The notes beneath the pieces are model-generated. The model ran no database searches. It saw only the letters and a program-made list of their open reading frames with translations, and was not told where the DNA came from. The translations under genes and the position numbers were made by a program. A stretch of 7,493 bases of DNA from Fidelibacterota bacterium. GTDB lineage: Bacteria; Fidelibacterota; BS150m-G59. Where the stretch lies: NCBI GenBank assembly GCA_016784265.1, contig JADHUZ010000060.1, positions 1 through 7,493 on the forward strand, read 5' to 3'. Of the stretch, positions 1-7,356 are shown piece after piece (positions within the stretch are counted from its first letter, which is position 1; each line of letters begins with the position of its first letter).

Positions 1-2233
1 GATCATATCGCCAACAAATTTCGAATCCGACATTGTTCGGATTTGAAGTATAGCCGAACGGTAAATGTTGATTTGTGGATAAATTCACGATATCAATTTT
101 GTGAGTGTAAAACGGATTCCCAAATCCGTCAGCATGGTTTTGATTTGCTACACGATCAATTTTTCTGACTTCCACCAAATATTGCGTATTTTTGATATAA
201 CCATTAATCGCATCATCACTCAATCTGCTAACATCTGTGTCCAAAGCATCTGCTAATTCATCATCGGACATTATTCCAACAAAATTCATCGTTGCATTTG
301 AGCTGCCGATAAACTGAATTGTCCTTGCTGCCGCTTCACTTTGGCTTGTGTCAACATCAAACTCAGACAAAAGATCCCACTCGTCTTCCAATCCAGTGGC
401 AGAACGATAAATACGATATCCTTCAAAATCTTTATCGCCGCTAAATGGGTCAACCGCACTTTCCGGTGAATCATCCCAAGCCAGATAAATCTTTTTATGT
501 CCAGGTCTGGCAACTAAACCCGGTGCTGGTGGCGCTTCGGGTCCAATAAAACCTGTGTAATATTTTTGGATTGCATCATCAGCATTTGCTTTCAGATCGG
601 ATAAAGATGAACCAGCCACAAATGCGATCGTTACGCTCATTTCCTTGCCTGCTGGCAACGATAATACAGGTCCGCTTGATGCTAATTGGCGCACATCAAT
701 CGGTTCTTCAAAAACCTCAAAACTATCCTGCCCAGAGGATGCAAACACTGCCATCTCAAAATATTTGGCAAAATCCATGCCGTCGTCATCCACATCTCCC
801 TGAAATGGTTCTGTTACACCCAAATCAGATCGTACCCAAGTCTGGAAACTGCTCAGACCAATTTGTTCTCTTTCGTCGAATTCATCAATTTCGGTATCGT
901 AATCGTTGTCCAGCCCGTCTGCACCTTCATCAATCACACCATCATTATCGTTATCAATGCCATCGCCGATCCACTCGCCAGTTAATGCATCCTCGTAACC
1001 TGCTCGCGGCGTTTCGACATACACACATCCCAAATAGCCAGCCGATGTGGGCCAACCGGGTTCTGCAAAATCAGAATCATAAGTATATCCTAAGTTTCGA
1101 GTATCATCAAAACCAATTTGGTCATCATCAGCCCAACCGACATCGTTGTCCATAAAATATCCTACATACATTTTCGTCAAATCAAAGTCGTTCATATTTC
1201 TGATCTTGAAATTCATGTAAACATAATCGTCAATCGTCCAAGAATACGTCCTTTGAATTACTTGCACACCCAACGGTGCAACATCATATCCTTCACGTGC
1301 CCACGAAGATGACGAACGCATAAATTTTTCTGGAATATAATCGCCATAAACTGTATAAGTATCTTCATCAGAAACAATATCGCCAACCACATTTCCGTTG
1401 TTATCTTTGCGAAAAGGATCCAAAAATATCAACGTGGAATCCAATGCTTTTCCACCATCTTCCCAAACGACATGTCTTTTTGCATTAATCGGCTCGTGTT
1501 CGAGACGATACACCGTATCGGCATATTCAAAACCCTCGTAAACAGGATGACTCCAATATTCCTGCCCTGTCCATTCAAAGAAAGCCCACGGTTCTTGATA
1601 ATCTTCAATGTCCTTAGCTTTCTGACCAAAGCGGAAATTACCTTTGTCTTGCGGTGTCCAGCCATCATCTTCTCCATTGATCCGCTGATTGGATTGCCAC
1701 AGTTCACTAATCGTGCTCATCTCAGAATAATATCCGGTTGTTGCAACTCTGACTCCGCTGATCAATCCATCAGAAAATTGACGATGTCCATCACCTACCA
1801 TCCATGTGTGACCGATACTGTTCAAGTCAATCATGCCAGGATCTTTTTTGAATTCATCCGCCATGCCACCAATCCAAATTCCGGCGGCCCAACAATAATA
1901 TTGCTTTGTTCCTCTTGGAAATTCACCGGTGTAACCGCGAAACCAACTGTGACCAGAAGGATACATGCCGTCGTAATATTGCCATCCCGGCGGCGGACCA
2001 TACAATCCGTGTTGCCCAGTATTAGTCGTTGTATAAACCGTAAGCTGCCCCGCGCCAACCCAAGATAGATCAACCGAAGGCAAATTATATTCCACCGAAG
2101 TCTTTCCGAACCCACTTGGTGGTCGGTAAGAATTTGGGATTTGATCGTTTTGAAGGCGACCAAATGCCACAACCGTAAAACCCAACATCACAACACCTGT
2201 GAGTATCGCTTTATTAATTCTCTGTCTCCTCAT
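1..2233 (-). CDS. Large secreted protein with acidic metal-binding motif and fibronectin type III-like segment (C-terminus beyond window)
   Basis: The frame is open for 744 codons from an ATG at 2233 to the window edge, so the C-terminus is missing. Residues 1-25 form a signal peptide: basic start MRRQRINK, hydrophobic ILTGVVMLGFTVVA, likely cleavage after AFG. The next ~500 residues are rich in Trp, Tyr and Gly (for example YYCWAAGIWIGG at 112-123 and DEDTYTVYGDY at 289-299), a style I associate with large uncharacterised exported proteins of FCB bacteria. Residues 424-451 hold an acidic repeat (listed separately). From about 568, PPAPGLVARPG, KKIYLAWDDSPE and DFEGYRIYRS resemble the first strands of a fibronectin type III domain. 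A purine-rich AGAGGAAAA (AGAGG at 2244-2248) precedes the start. The gene begins 42 bp after the receptor stop, so co-transcription is likely. Its function is unknown. A C-terminal secretion (type IX) signal is possible but would lie outside the window. Confidence 0.85.
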   Translation of the reverse strand, partial: MRRQRINKAILTGVVMLGFTVVAFGRLQNDQIPNSYRPPSGFGKTSVEYNLPSVDLSWVGAGQLTVYTTTNTGQHGLYGPPPGWQYYDGMYPSGHSWFRGYTGEFPRGTKQYYCWAAGIWIGGMADEFKKDPGMIDLNSIGHTWMVGDGHRQFSDGLISGVRVATTGYYSEMSTISELWQSNQRINGEDDGWTPQDKGNFRFGQKAKDIEDYQEPWAFFEWTGQEYWSHPVYEGFEYADTVYRLEHEPINAKRHVVWEDGGKALDSTLIFLDPFRKDNNGNVVGDIVSDEDTYTVYGDYIPEKFMRSSSSWAREGYDVAPLGVQVIQRTYSWTIDDYVYMNFKIRNMNDFDLTKMYVGYFMDNDVGWADDDQIGFDDTRNLGYTYDSDFAEPGWPTSAGYLGCVYVETPRAGYEDALTGEWIGDGIDNDNDGVIDEGADGLDNDYDTEIDEFDEREQIGLSSFQTWVRSDLGVTEPFQGDVDDDGMDFAKYFEMAVFASSGQDSFEVFEEPIDVRQLASSGPVLSLPAGKEMSVTIAFVAGSSLSDLKANADDAIQKYYTGFIGPEAPPAPGLVARPGHKKIYLAWDDSPESAVDPFSGDKDFEGYRIYRSATGLEDEWDLLSEFDVDTSQSEAAARTIQFIGSSNATMNFVGIMSDDELADALDTDVSRLSDDAINGYIKNTQYLVEVRKIDRVANQNHADGFGNPFYTHKIDIVNLSTNQHLPFGYTSNPNNVGFEICWRYD
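392..532 (-). other. Fibronectin type III-like segment (N-terminal half) of the secreted protein
   Basis: Residues 568-614 carry a Pro-rich linker (PEAPPAPG), then a strand with the conserved Trp (KKIYLAWDDSPE) and the GYRIYRS strand typical of fibronectin type III folds in extracellular bacterial proteins. After residue 614 the fold is hard to follow. A stretch of about 70 residues including MSDDELADALDTDVSRLSDD looks helical and may be an insertion before a later strand (YLVEVRKIDR, 685-694). The assignment rests on motif recognition only. Confidence 0.55.
881..964 (-). other. Acidic DxDxDG metal-binding-type motif pair inside the secreted protein
   Basis: Residues 424-451 of the secreted protein read DGIDNDNDGVIDE, then ADG, then LDNDYDTEIDE. 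The first half has acidic or Asn ligands at loop positions 1, 3, 5 and 9 (Asp427, Asp429, Asp431, Asp435) with Gly432 at position 6, as in thrombospondin type 3 and EF-hand-like calcium loops. It also resembles the 'DGIDNDCDG.IDE' putative metal-binding motif known from MopE-type proteins, but without the cysteine. The second half repeats the spacing with Asp442, Asp444, Asp446 and Asp450. Calcium binding is inferred from this pattern only. Confidence 0.6.
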
Positions 2234-2275
2234 GAATACTTTTCCTCTTGTTTGATTAAAATTTAAATCTTCCGC

Positions 2276-5200
2276 TTAGAAGCGAATTGAAGTTCCTATG
2301 GAAACTGTTCTCGGCGAACCGTAGTTAAATGGACTTTTCATCCGATATTCCCACCTTTTTTTATGCACTTCATACATTTCATACCAGCTACGATATTTCT
2401 CTCCGGTTTCAGGATTTTGATAATACCGCCAGTACGGATAATTTCCACTTTTGGCTTCCGGCGGATATCCATTTGTATCCGGCAAACCTGTGAATGAATT
2501 CACATTCACAATGTTTTCCCATGCGAACAAGTTCCACACCTGAACGAAAAAGGTCAACGATTTTTTGCCAAAAAGCGGAATTGCTTTCTCAAATTTTGCA
2601 TTGACATGCTTCGACCACGGCATTCTTTTGGAACCAATTTCCTGCGGATTTCCTCTGCTATCCACTGGCGTGTACGGTGCCCCAGATTGCATCCCAAGTT
2701 GCACGTTCAAATTGGAATATCCAAACAGATGCATTCCCAACAAAACCGGACCTTCGCCAGGCGCAATACCATAATTGATATTTGCATCAATGGAATGCGT
2801 AATATCATATTCCAACGGATATTGCTTCGTCGGAGGTTTGGAAGAAGTCAGCATATAATTGTAATAAAATTCACGCGGCGAAGAACCCGTTCCCTTTGCA
2901 TCCAAAAATGAATAAGTAAATTCACCCGAAAGTCCATGAAATCCAAGCAAATTAAATCGAAAATCAACACCCTTGATTTTTGCAAAATCGCCGGCGGTGT
3001 AAGCCGTATAACGTCCAACTGTCCCATCAGCCAAAACTGTGGTGTAACTTTCGGTTTTCAAAAGATCCAATTGGTCTCTGTAATACGCGTCAATCTCAAT
3101 CCCTATTTCAGGCGTGAACTCATGTTTGATTAGCAAATCATAGGCTTTCTCCGCCTGCATTTCCAAATCAGGATTGCCGAGAATCGGATAGCCATTATTG
3201 ATATCGGCTTGCAAATTCATAAACATTTCCGATTGCGGTGGCAATTGATATTTGTATCCGTAATTCAGAGAAAGCGACGTTTTATCCGATGCCGCAAAAC
3301 TGACCGACAATCTCGGTGCTATTTTGATCTTAATCGGTGTTTCTTTCCGTCCTTGAGAAAAATCTTCGGGATCCGTCAACGATGGTGCATCCGCATCAAA
3401 ACCATTTACACGAAGCCCCAAGTCGGAAATCAAATCTTCGTATTCAAACCGCCATACGCCATACGCGGCAAAATCTGTCGGAGCGTAGGACCAATGATCA
3501 AAATATGGATAACGATTCAGCCACTGGATATCGGTTTCCTCTAATTTCGCATGCCGAAAATTAAATCCAAATTGAATTTCGTTGTTTAGGTTCAGCTGGC
3601 TTGTCCAATCAAAATCAACACTCGAAATATCAGAAGTGTGCGGATTATATCTCGGACGGATTCCAAAAGAAAACAATCCGAAATCGTCACGATTCCAACG
3701 TGCAGTCCAGTGGATATCGCCGTTATAGTTGTTCAGTTCATAAATCGATTTTAAAGAATCTATCTCATCTCTTCTCGTGTTAAGTTCATCTTGAGAAATA
3801 TCACCGTTCGCATACTGAACGAGCGCATCTTGCAAATTCAATTCCTGTGTTAACCAAGTATTGTATTTTTCAACATCGAAATATTGATAATACACTTCAA
3901 AATCGGTCGTGTCATAATACACGGAAAATGTGTCCAAAAGAGCCGGCGCCCACCAATAGCCTGTATCACCAAAACGATTATTGCGTGCATCTACTTCATT
4001 TGCAATTGCTAAAAAACTACCATATTCAGGATATTCCCAATGTTCACCTTCATCCCAAATGCCGTTGCCATTGTAATCCTTGAAAAATTCACCTTCATCC
4101 CAAAGACCGTTACCTCGATCTGTAAAAGATTCGCCGTCATCCCAAGTGCCGTTACCATTAACATCATCAAGAGGTTCCTCGTCATCCCAAGTGCCGTTAC
4201 CATTAGCGTCTGTAAAATCTTCACCATAATCATAAAAACCGTTACCATTAGCGTCTGTAAAATCTTCCGCTGAATCCCAAACGCCATTGGTATCATCTGT
4301 GAACGATTCTGAGTTTGGATTTTTGTATCCAAATTTGCCAGATTCAGGATCAAACGATTCTACAACAGCAGTGTAATAATAATAGTAAACCTGCTCTTCC
4401 GTTGTGAGATTATAAACGTTCGAAGCATCATCCCAAACGCCATTGTAATTGAAATCAATAAATTCATCACCATCATCATACTTACCGTTACCGTTGTTGT
4501 CGGTAATAAGCACTTCCGCTGGTGCTTTCCAATCTTCTTTGATTGTGCCCGCCGGAATGCGATCTTCATACCATTCTCTGGTTTCGGTGTTATACCATTC
4601 TCTCGTCGAAAAATAGTTATCATCCAAAGCATAGCGATACGCATAATTAACCCATGGCAACATAGTCGAAATCACATTAAACTCTCGAAAATGAGAGCCT
4701 TTTAACACGGTTCCAAACGACTCTTTCCTGTAATTGCTGAGCGTCAATGTCCAAACGCCATCGCCCCAAAATCCCGTCGCATCAGAAAATTTCAAGCTAA
4801 CTCGCCGATTTTGATTCTGTCTTGTATAATAATCATCCAGCCAATTTCCAAGCGAGCGGTTGTGTGCATAATATTCCTGATAGGAAGAATCCAAACTTGC
4901 AGTCATTTCAATTTTGAATGGAGAACTTTCTCTCGAGTAAGAAAGTTTTAGAATCCCAGATGCTTTTTCATATTTGTTGTGCGGCATGACTATAAAACTT
5001 GCGCTGTGTTGGCGTTCTTTTTTAAGCGCGCCAGAAAGTGAAAATCGCAAATCGCCGTTAAGCATAGGAACTGGACCAGAAAGAAAAAAATTGTATTTAT
5101 TGAAGCCATTGTTCAAAAAGTCTTGTTGCTTGCCCCATACATCAAAATCCGGCTCAGAGAACATACCATCTGTTTGGTATTTAAACGAACCCTCAAACCG

Positions 5201-5926
5201 ATCGCGGCTTCCTGATTTTGAAACAATTTCAGTAATTCCTGATAATTTTCCACCATAACTGGCACTGAAAAAATTCTGTGTAATTTGGACGGTTTCAATT
5301 GCATCTATATCTATGTCCATACCTTTTTCGCCAGTAACCGGATCGGTTACGTCAATACCGTCAATGACATATTTCAACTCGCCGGTTCGGCCGCCACGCA
5401 CGTGGATACCACCGGAAAGCCCACCACCAGTTTCCACAATTCCCGCCGTCGAAGTCAACACATCGGTGAAATCGACTACAGGCATTCTCTGGACGTCATC
5501 ACCTTTGAGCTGGCGCTGACTTTTCGCAACACGCACAGAAACAGCCGTTTTTTGTGCTTCTGCGGTTACGGTTACTTCTTCCGATTCGAGCGTTTGTTCG
5601 GTTAATTCAAAATTAAGCGGTGTTGTCATGCCCGGATTGATACTCACACCCTTAATTTTCATCGTTGAATATCCCATATAACGCGCCTGCACATCATGCG
5701 TGCCCACTGGAACACTGGTAATAATAAATTTACCATTGCCGTCTGTGGAAGCACCAATACCAAGATTTGTAGGAAGCACCATTACATCCGCGCCAACAAG
5801 CGGTTCACCGGACATCGAATCTATGACTCGCCCCTTGATTTTACCGGTTACACCGAATTGTGCGAAAATTAGGGTGGGAATTACTACAAAAAGCAATACT
5901 ACCCTAAATCTTTGCCATAACGCCAT
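2276..5926 (-). CDS. TonB-dependent outer-membrane receptor with carboxypeptidase-regulatory-like domain and EF-hand-like repeat insert
   Basis: This 1216-residue protein should sit in the outer membrane and import an unknown ligand using TonB-ExbBD energy. Residues 1-22 are a signal peptide (cleavage at IFA|Q). Residues 29-110 form a carboxypeptidase-regulatory-like beta-sandwich (KIKGRVIDSMSGEPLVGADV, then STDGNGKFIITSVPVGTH). EEVTVTA at 116-122 resembles a TonB box. The plug spans about 145-240 (MPVVDFTDVLTSTAG, HVRGGRTGELKYVIDGIDV). The barrel follows, with the family motif YGYKYQLPPQSEMF near 889-902 and GNPDLEMQAEKAYDL near 917-931, and ends in Phe1216, the usual barrel-assembly signal. 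It exceeds the common family size mainly through an insert of ~300 residues (about 435-740) holding eight EF-hand-like units and a charged helical stretch (684-735). The start is fixed by AGGAGG at 5934-5939, 7 nt upstream. There is no SusD neighbour; a large secreted protein follows at 42 bp. The substrate cannot be read from the sequence. Confidence 0.95.
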   Translation of the reverse strand: MALWQRFRVVLLFVVIPTLIFAQFGVTGKIKGRVIDSMSGEPLVGADVMVLPTNLGIGASTDGNGKFIITSVPVGTHDVQARYMGYSTMKIKGVSINPGMTTPLNFELTEQTLESEEVTVTAEAQKTAVSVRVAKSQRQLKGDDVQRMPVVDFTDVLTSTAGIVETGGGLSGGIHVRGGRTGELKYVIDGIDVTDPVTGEKGMDIDIDAIETVQITQNFFSASYGGKLSGITEIVSKSGSRDRFEGSFKYQTDGMFSEPDFDVWGKQQDFLNNGFNKYNFFLSGPVPMLNGDLRFSLSGALKKERQHSASFIVMPHNKYEKASGILKLSYSRESSPFKIEMTASLDSSYQEYYAHNRSLGNWLDDYYTRQNQNRRVSLKFSDATGFWGDGVWTLTLSNYRKESFGTVLKGSHFREFNVISTMLPWVNYAYRYALDDNYFSTREWYNTETREWYEDRIPAGTIKEDWKAPAEVLITDNNGNGKYDDGDEFIDFNYNGVWDDASNVYNLTTEEQVYYYYYTAVVESFDPESGKFGYKNPNSESFTDDTNGVWDSAEDFTDANGNGFYDYGEDFTDANGNGTWDDEEPLDDVNGNGTWDDGESFTDRGNGLWDEGEFFKDYNGNGIWDEGEHWEYPEYGSFLAIANEVDARNNRFGDTGYWWAPALLDTFSVYYDTTDFEVYYQYFDVEKYNTWLTQELNLQDALVQYANGDISQDELNTRRDEIDSLKSIYELNNYNGDIHWTARWNRDDFGLFSFGIRPRYNPHTSDISSVDFDWTSQLNLNNEIQFGFNFRHAKLEETDIQWLNRYPYFDHWSYAPTDFAAYGVWRFEYEDLISDLGLRVNGFDADAPSLTDPEDFSQGRKETPIKIKIAPRLSVSFAASDKTSLSLNYGYKYQLPPQSEMFMNLQADINNGYPILGNPDLEMQAEKAYDLLIKHEFTPEIGIEIDAYYRDQLDLLKTESYTTVLADGTVGRYTAYTAGDFAKIKGVDFRFNLLGFHGLSGEFTYSFLDAKGTGSSPREFYYNYMLTSSKPPTKQYPLEYDITHSIDANINYGIAPGEGPVLLGMHLFGYSNLNVQLGMQSGAPYTPVDSRGNPQEIGSKRMPWSKHVNAKFEKAIPLFGKKSLTFFVQVWNLFAWENIVNVNSFTGLPDTNGYPPEAKSGNYPYWRYYQNPETGEKYRSWYEMYEVHKKRWEYRMKSPFNYGSPRTVSIGTSIRF
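4037..4297 (-). repeat. Six tandem EF-hand-like coding repeats (main block, ~45-bp period)
   Basis: Residues 544-630 of the receptor hold six units of 14-15 residues with consensus T-D-x-N-G-N-G-x-W-D-x-G-E-x-F. Units starting at Asp558, Asp573, Asp588 and Asp617 fit the 12-residue EF-hand loop (Asp at 1, Asn at 3 and 5, Gly at 6, Asp at 9, Glu at 12). Units at 543-556 and 602-615 are one residue shorter and degenerate at the start. The DNA is also repeated: a 29-bp identical stretch at 4194-4222 and 4239-4267, and a 25-bp identical stretch at 4136-4160 and 4181-4205, both with period 45 bp. This points to fairly recent in-frame duplication. Confidence 0.9.
4427..4501 (-). repeat. Two further EF-hand-like repeats, separated from the main block
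   Basis: Residues 476-500 of the receptor carry DNNGNGKYDDGD, a full EF-hand-type loop with Asp instead of Glu at position 12. It is followed directly by DFNYNGVWDD, which keeps positions 1, 3, 5, 6 and 9 but loses position 12. About 40 residues, including five consecutive Tyr (514-518), separate this pair from the six-unit block. Confidence 0.8.
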
Positions 5927-5965
5927 TCTTATTCCTCCTGCCTTGAGTGATTTTACTATAAAAAA

Positions 5966-5993
5966 ATTTTATTAGAAATTTGCCAGTTTTGAA
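5966..5993 (-). promoter_or_regulatory. Possible promoter for the receptor operon
   Basis: In the AT-rich gap upstream of the receptor, the minus strand reads TTCAAA (5993-5988), a 16-bp spacer, then TAAAAT (5971-5966), a loose match to a sigma-70-type promoter. The position, 40 bp or more before the start codon, is sensible. The surrounding DNA is so AT-rich that a chance match is likely, and FCB bacteria often use a different promoter consensus. No operator or riboswitch fold is evident in this gap. Confidence 0.2.
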
Positions 5994-6042
5994 CCATTTC
6001 TAAGACGTTAAGTTTACCAACATTTTAAAGTTTAACCAAAAT

Positions 6043-6083
6043 AAAAAAAGAAAAAAAATCTCGTCCGCTTTTTAGTGAAAAAG
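6043..6083 (-). terminator. Weak terminator-like hairpin after the cysteine desulfurase gene
   Basis: Beginning 35 bp past the desulfurase stop codon, the minus strand can form CTTTTT-CACT-AAAAAG (6083-6068). After nine more bases comes a run of eight T, then C, then seven T (6058-6043). The stem has a single G-C pair, and the T-run is not directly abutting, so intrinsic termination here would be weak. It supports, but does not prove, that the desulfurase and the receptor are separate transcripts. Confidence 0.3.
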
Positions 6084-6118
6084 TCCACAAAACTTACAGT
6101 GGGAAAAATCGCTTTTGG

Positions 6119-7267
6119 TCAATGCTTTCTGTGGCGTAGCCGATTGACTGCATTCTCAATTTGTTGCGTAACAAAGTCAATTTCATCTGCGGTTGTCATT
6201 CTGCCAATGCTCAATCTCAACGATGAACGCGCCTGCAAATTGCTGAGCCCAAGTGCTTTCAAAACATGCGAAGGCTCGATGGTCGCCGATGTGCACGCCG
6301 ATCCGGACGACACGGCAATTTCCTTCATTGATAAAATCAGCGTTTCAGAATCCACACCGTAAAAAGTTAGATTCAAATTGCCATCCAGGCGATTTTCCAT
6401 CGTACCGTTGATTGCAACACCTTCCATATTGGATAAAATTCCGTCCAACAATTGCTTCCGTAATTTGGCGATTCGCGTTGCTTCTGTTTGCATTTCCACG
6501 GCACAAATTTCACAGGCTTTCCCAAGCCCAATAACACCCGGCACATTAAGCGTTCCACTGCGCAAACCGCGTTCATGACCGCCACCATGAATTTGTGGTG
6601 CCAGTCGAATTCGCGGATTTTTTCTACGCACAAAGAGCGCACCAACACCTTTGGGAGCATATATTTTATGACCAGAAAACGAAAGCAAGTCAACGTTCAT
6701 ATTCGCGACATTGACTGGGATTTTCCCCACAGTTTGTGCCGCATCCACATGAAAAATTATATCGTTTTTGTGGGCGATTTTACCGAATTCCGCGACGGGA
6801 TAAATCGTACCAATTTCATTATTCGCGTGCATCAGCGAAATGAGGAATGTATCTTCACGAACGGCTTCCTCAACTTGTTTTGGAGAAATTTGCCCATCGC
6901 GATTTGGCTTCAGAAATGTTATTTCAAAACCGCGCTTTTCCAGCGTTTTGCAGACATCAAAAACTGCTTTGTGCTCAGTCATTGCGGTAATTATATGTTT
7001 CCCGGAATACGCCTCGGCAATGCCTTTTAGTGCTAAATTGATAGATTCGGTTGCACCACTTGTAAATATGATTTCTTTCGCGCCAGCACCGATAAGATCT
7101 GCCGTTTGTTTTCGGGCGGTGGCGATTGCATTTTCGGCTTCCCAACCAAATTCATGTCGGCTGGCAGGATTTCCGAAGTGCTCGCAAAAGTGTGATTTCA
7201 TCACCTCAAAAACTCGCGAATCCACCGGTGTGGTCGCTTGATAATCCAAATAAATCCGTTTTTTCAT
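6119..7267 (-). CDS. iscS: Cysteine desulfurase, IscS/NifS type (PLP-dependent class V aminotransferase fold)
   Basis: This cytoplasmic enzyme takes sulfur from L-cysteine as a persulfide, giving alanine, and supplies Fe-S cluster assembly or tRNA thiolation. The 382-residue protein aligns by eye with IscS from its first residues (MKKRIYLDYQATTPVD). Visible features are FTSGATESINLALKG (68-82, PLP phosphate site), His99 in TEHKAV (stacks on PLP), HANNEIG (147-153), Asp175 and Gln178 in HVDAAQ, Lys201 in SFSGHKIYAPKG (Schiff-base lysine), GGGHERGLRSGT (228-239), and catalytic Cys325 in VSSGSACTSA on the long mobile loop of group I enzymes. The start at 7267 is chosen by family match; no clear Shine-Dalgarno precedes it, and an upstream in-frame ATG at 7369 would add 34 unrelated residues. 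It ends at RLRHRKH, without the ~20-residue tail that E. coli IscS uses to dock IscU. No isc or suf partner is visible. Confidence 0.96.
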   Translation of the reverse strand: MKKRIYLDYQATTPVDSRVFEVMKSHFCEHFGNPASRHEFGWEAENAIATARKQTADLIGAGAKEIIFTSGATESINLALKGIAEAYSGKHIITAMTEHKAVFDVCKTLEKRGFEITFLKPNRDGQISPKQVEEAVREDTFLISLMHANNEIGTIYPVAEFGKIAHKNDIIFHVDAAQTVGKIPVNVANMNVDLLSFSGHKIYAPKGVGALFVRRKNPRIRLAPQIHGGGHERGLRSGTLNVPGVIGLGKACEICAVEMQTEATRIAKLRKQLLDGILSNMEGVAINGTMENRLDGNLNLTFYGVDSETLILSMKEIAVSSGSACTSATIEPSHVLKALGLSNLQARSSLRLSIGRMTTADEIDFVTQQIENAVNRLRHRKH

Positions 7268-7344
7268 CGCAGGAAATTTACCGATAAATAATGTTTCCAC
7301 CGAATCTCGTTTCTGAGTTAGATTTCGCGATGAGCATTTCAAAA

Positions 7345-7350
7345 AAGGAG
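7345..7350 (+). promoter_or_regulatory. Shine-Dalgarno that selects a TTG start for the divergent gene
   Basis: AAGGAG at 7345-7350 lies six bases before TTG at 7357. The in-frame ATG codons at 7330 and 7384 have no comparable site at the right distance, so the TTG is the best-supported start. Confidence 0.7.
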
Positions 7351-7356
7351 AACCAT

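Noticed and set aside
571..1155. Plus-strand open frame of 194 codons (and another at 1472-2068, 198 codons)
   Set aside because: Both lie antisense to the continuous minus-strand reading frame of the secreted protein, have His/Pro/Arg-rich low-complexity composition, and lack recognisable motifs. They are shadow frames.
1..2233. SusD-like lipoprotein as the receptor's partner
   Set aside because: The signal peptide has no lipobox cysteine, and the sequence shows no SusD/TPR-like helical repeats; it is rich in Trp, Tyr and beta-type segments.
4037..4297. The short regular repeats as a CRISPR array
   Set aside because: The units are contiguous coding repeats without unique spacers, and they encode an in-frame protein motif.
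4009..4353. Open frames on both strands over the 45-bp repeats, with repetitive translations
   Set aside because: A 45-bp period keeps every frame open once it is open, so repetitive shadow translations are expected. Only the receptor frame gives a sensible protein before and after the repeats.
5941..6118. Small RNA or riboswitch in the AT-rich gap before the receptor
   Set aside because: Only a weak A/T hairpin and A/T runs are visible. No conserved aptamer core or stable multi-stem fold was recognised.
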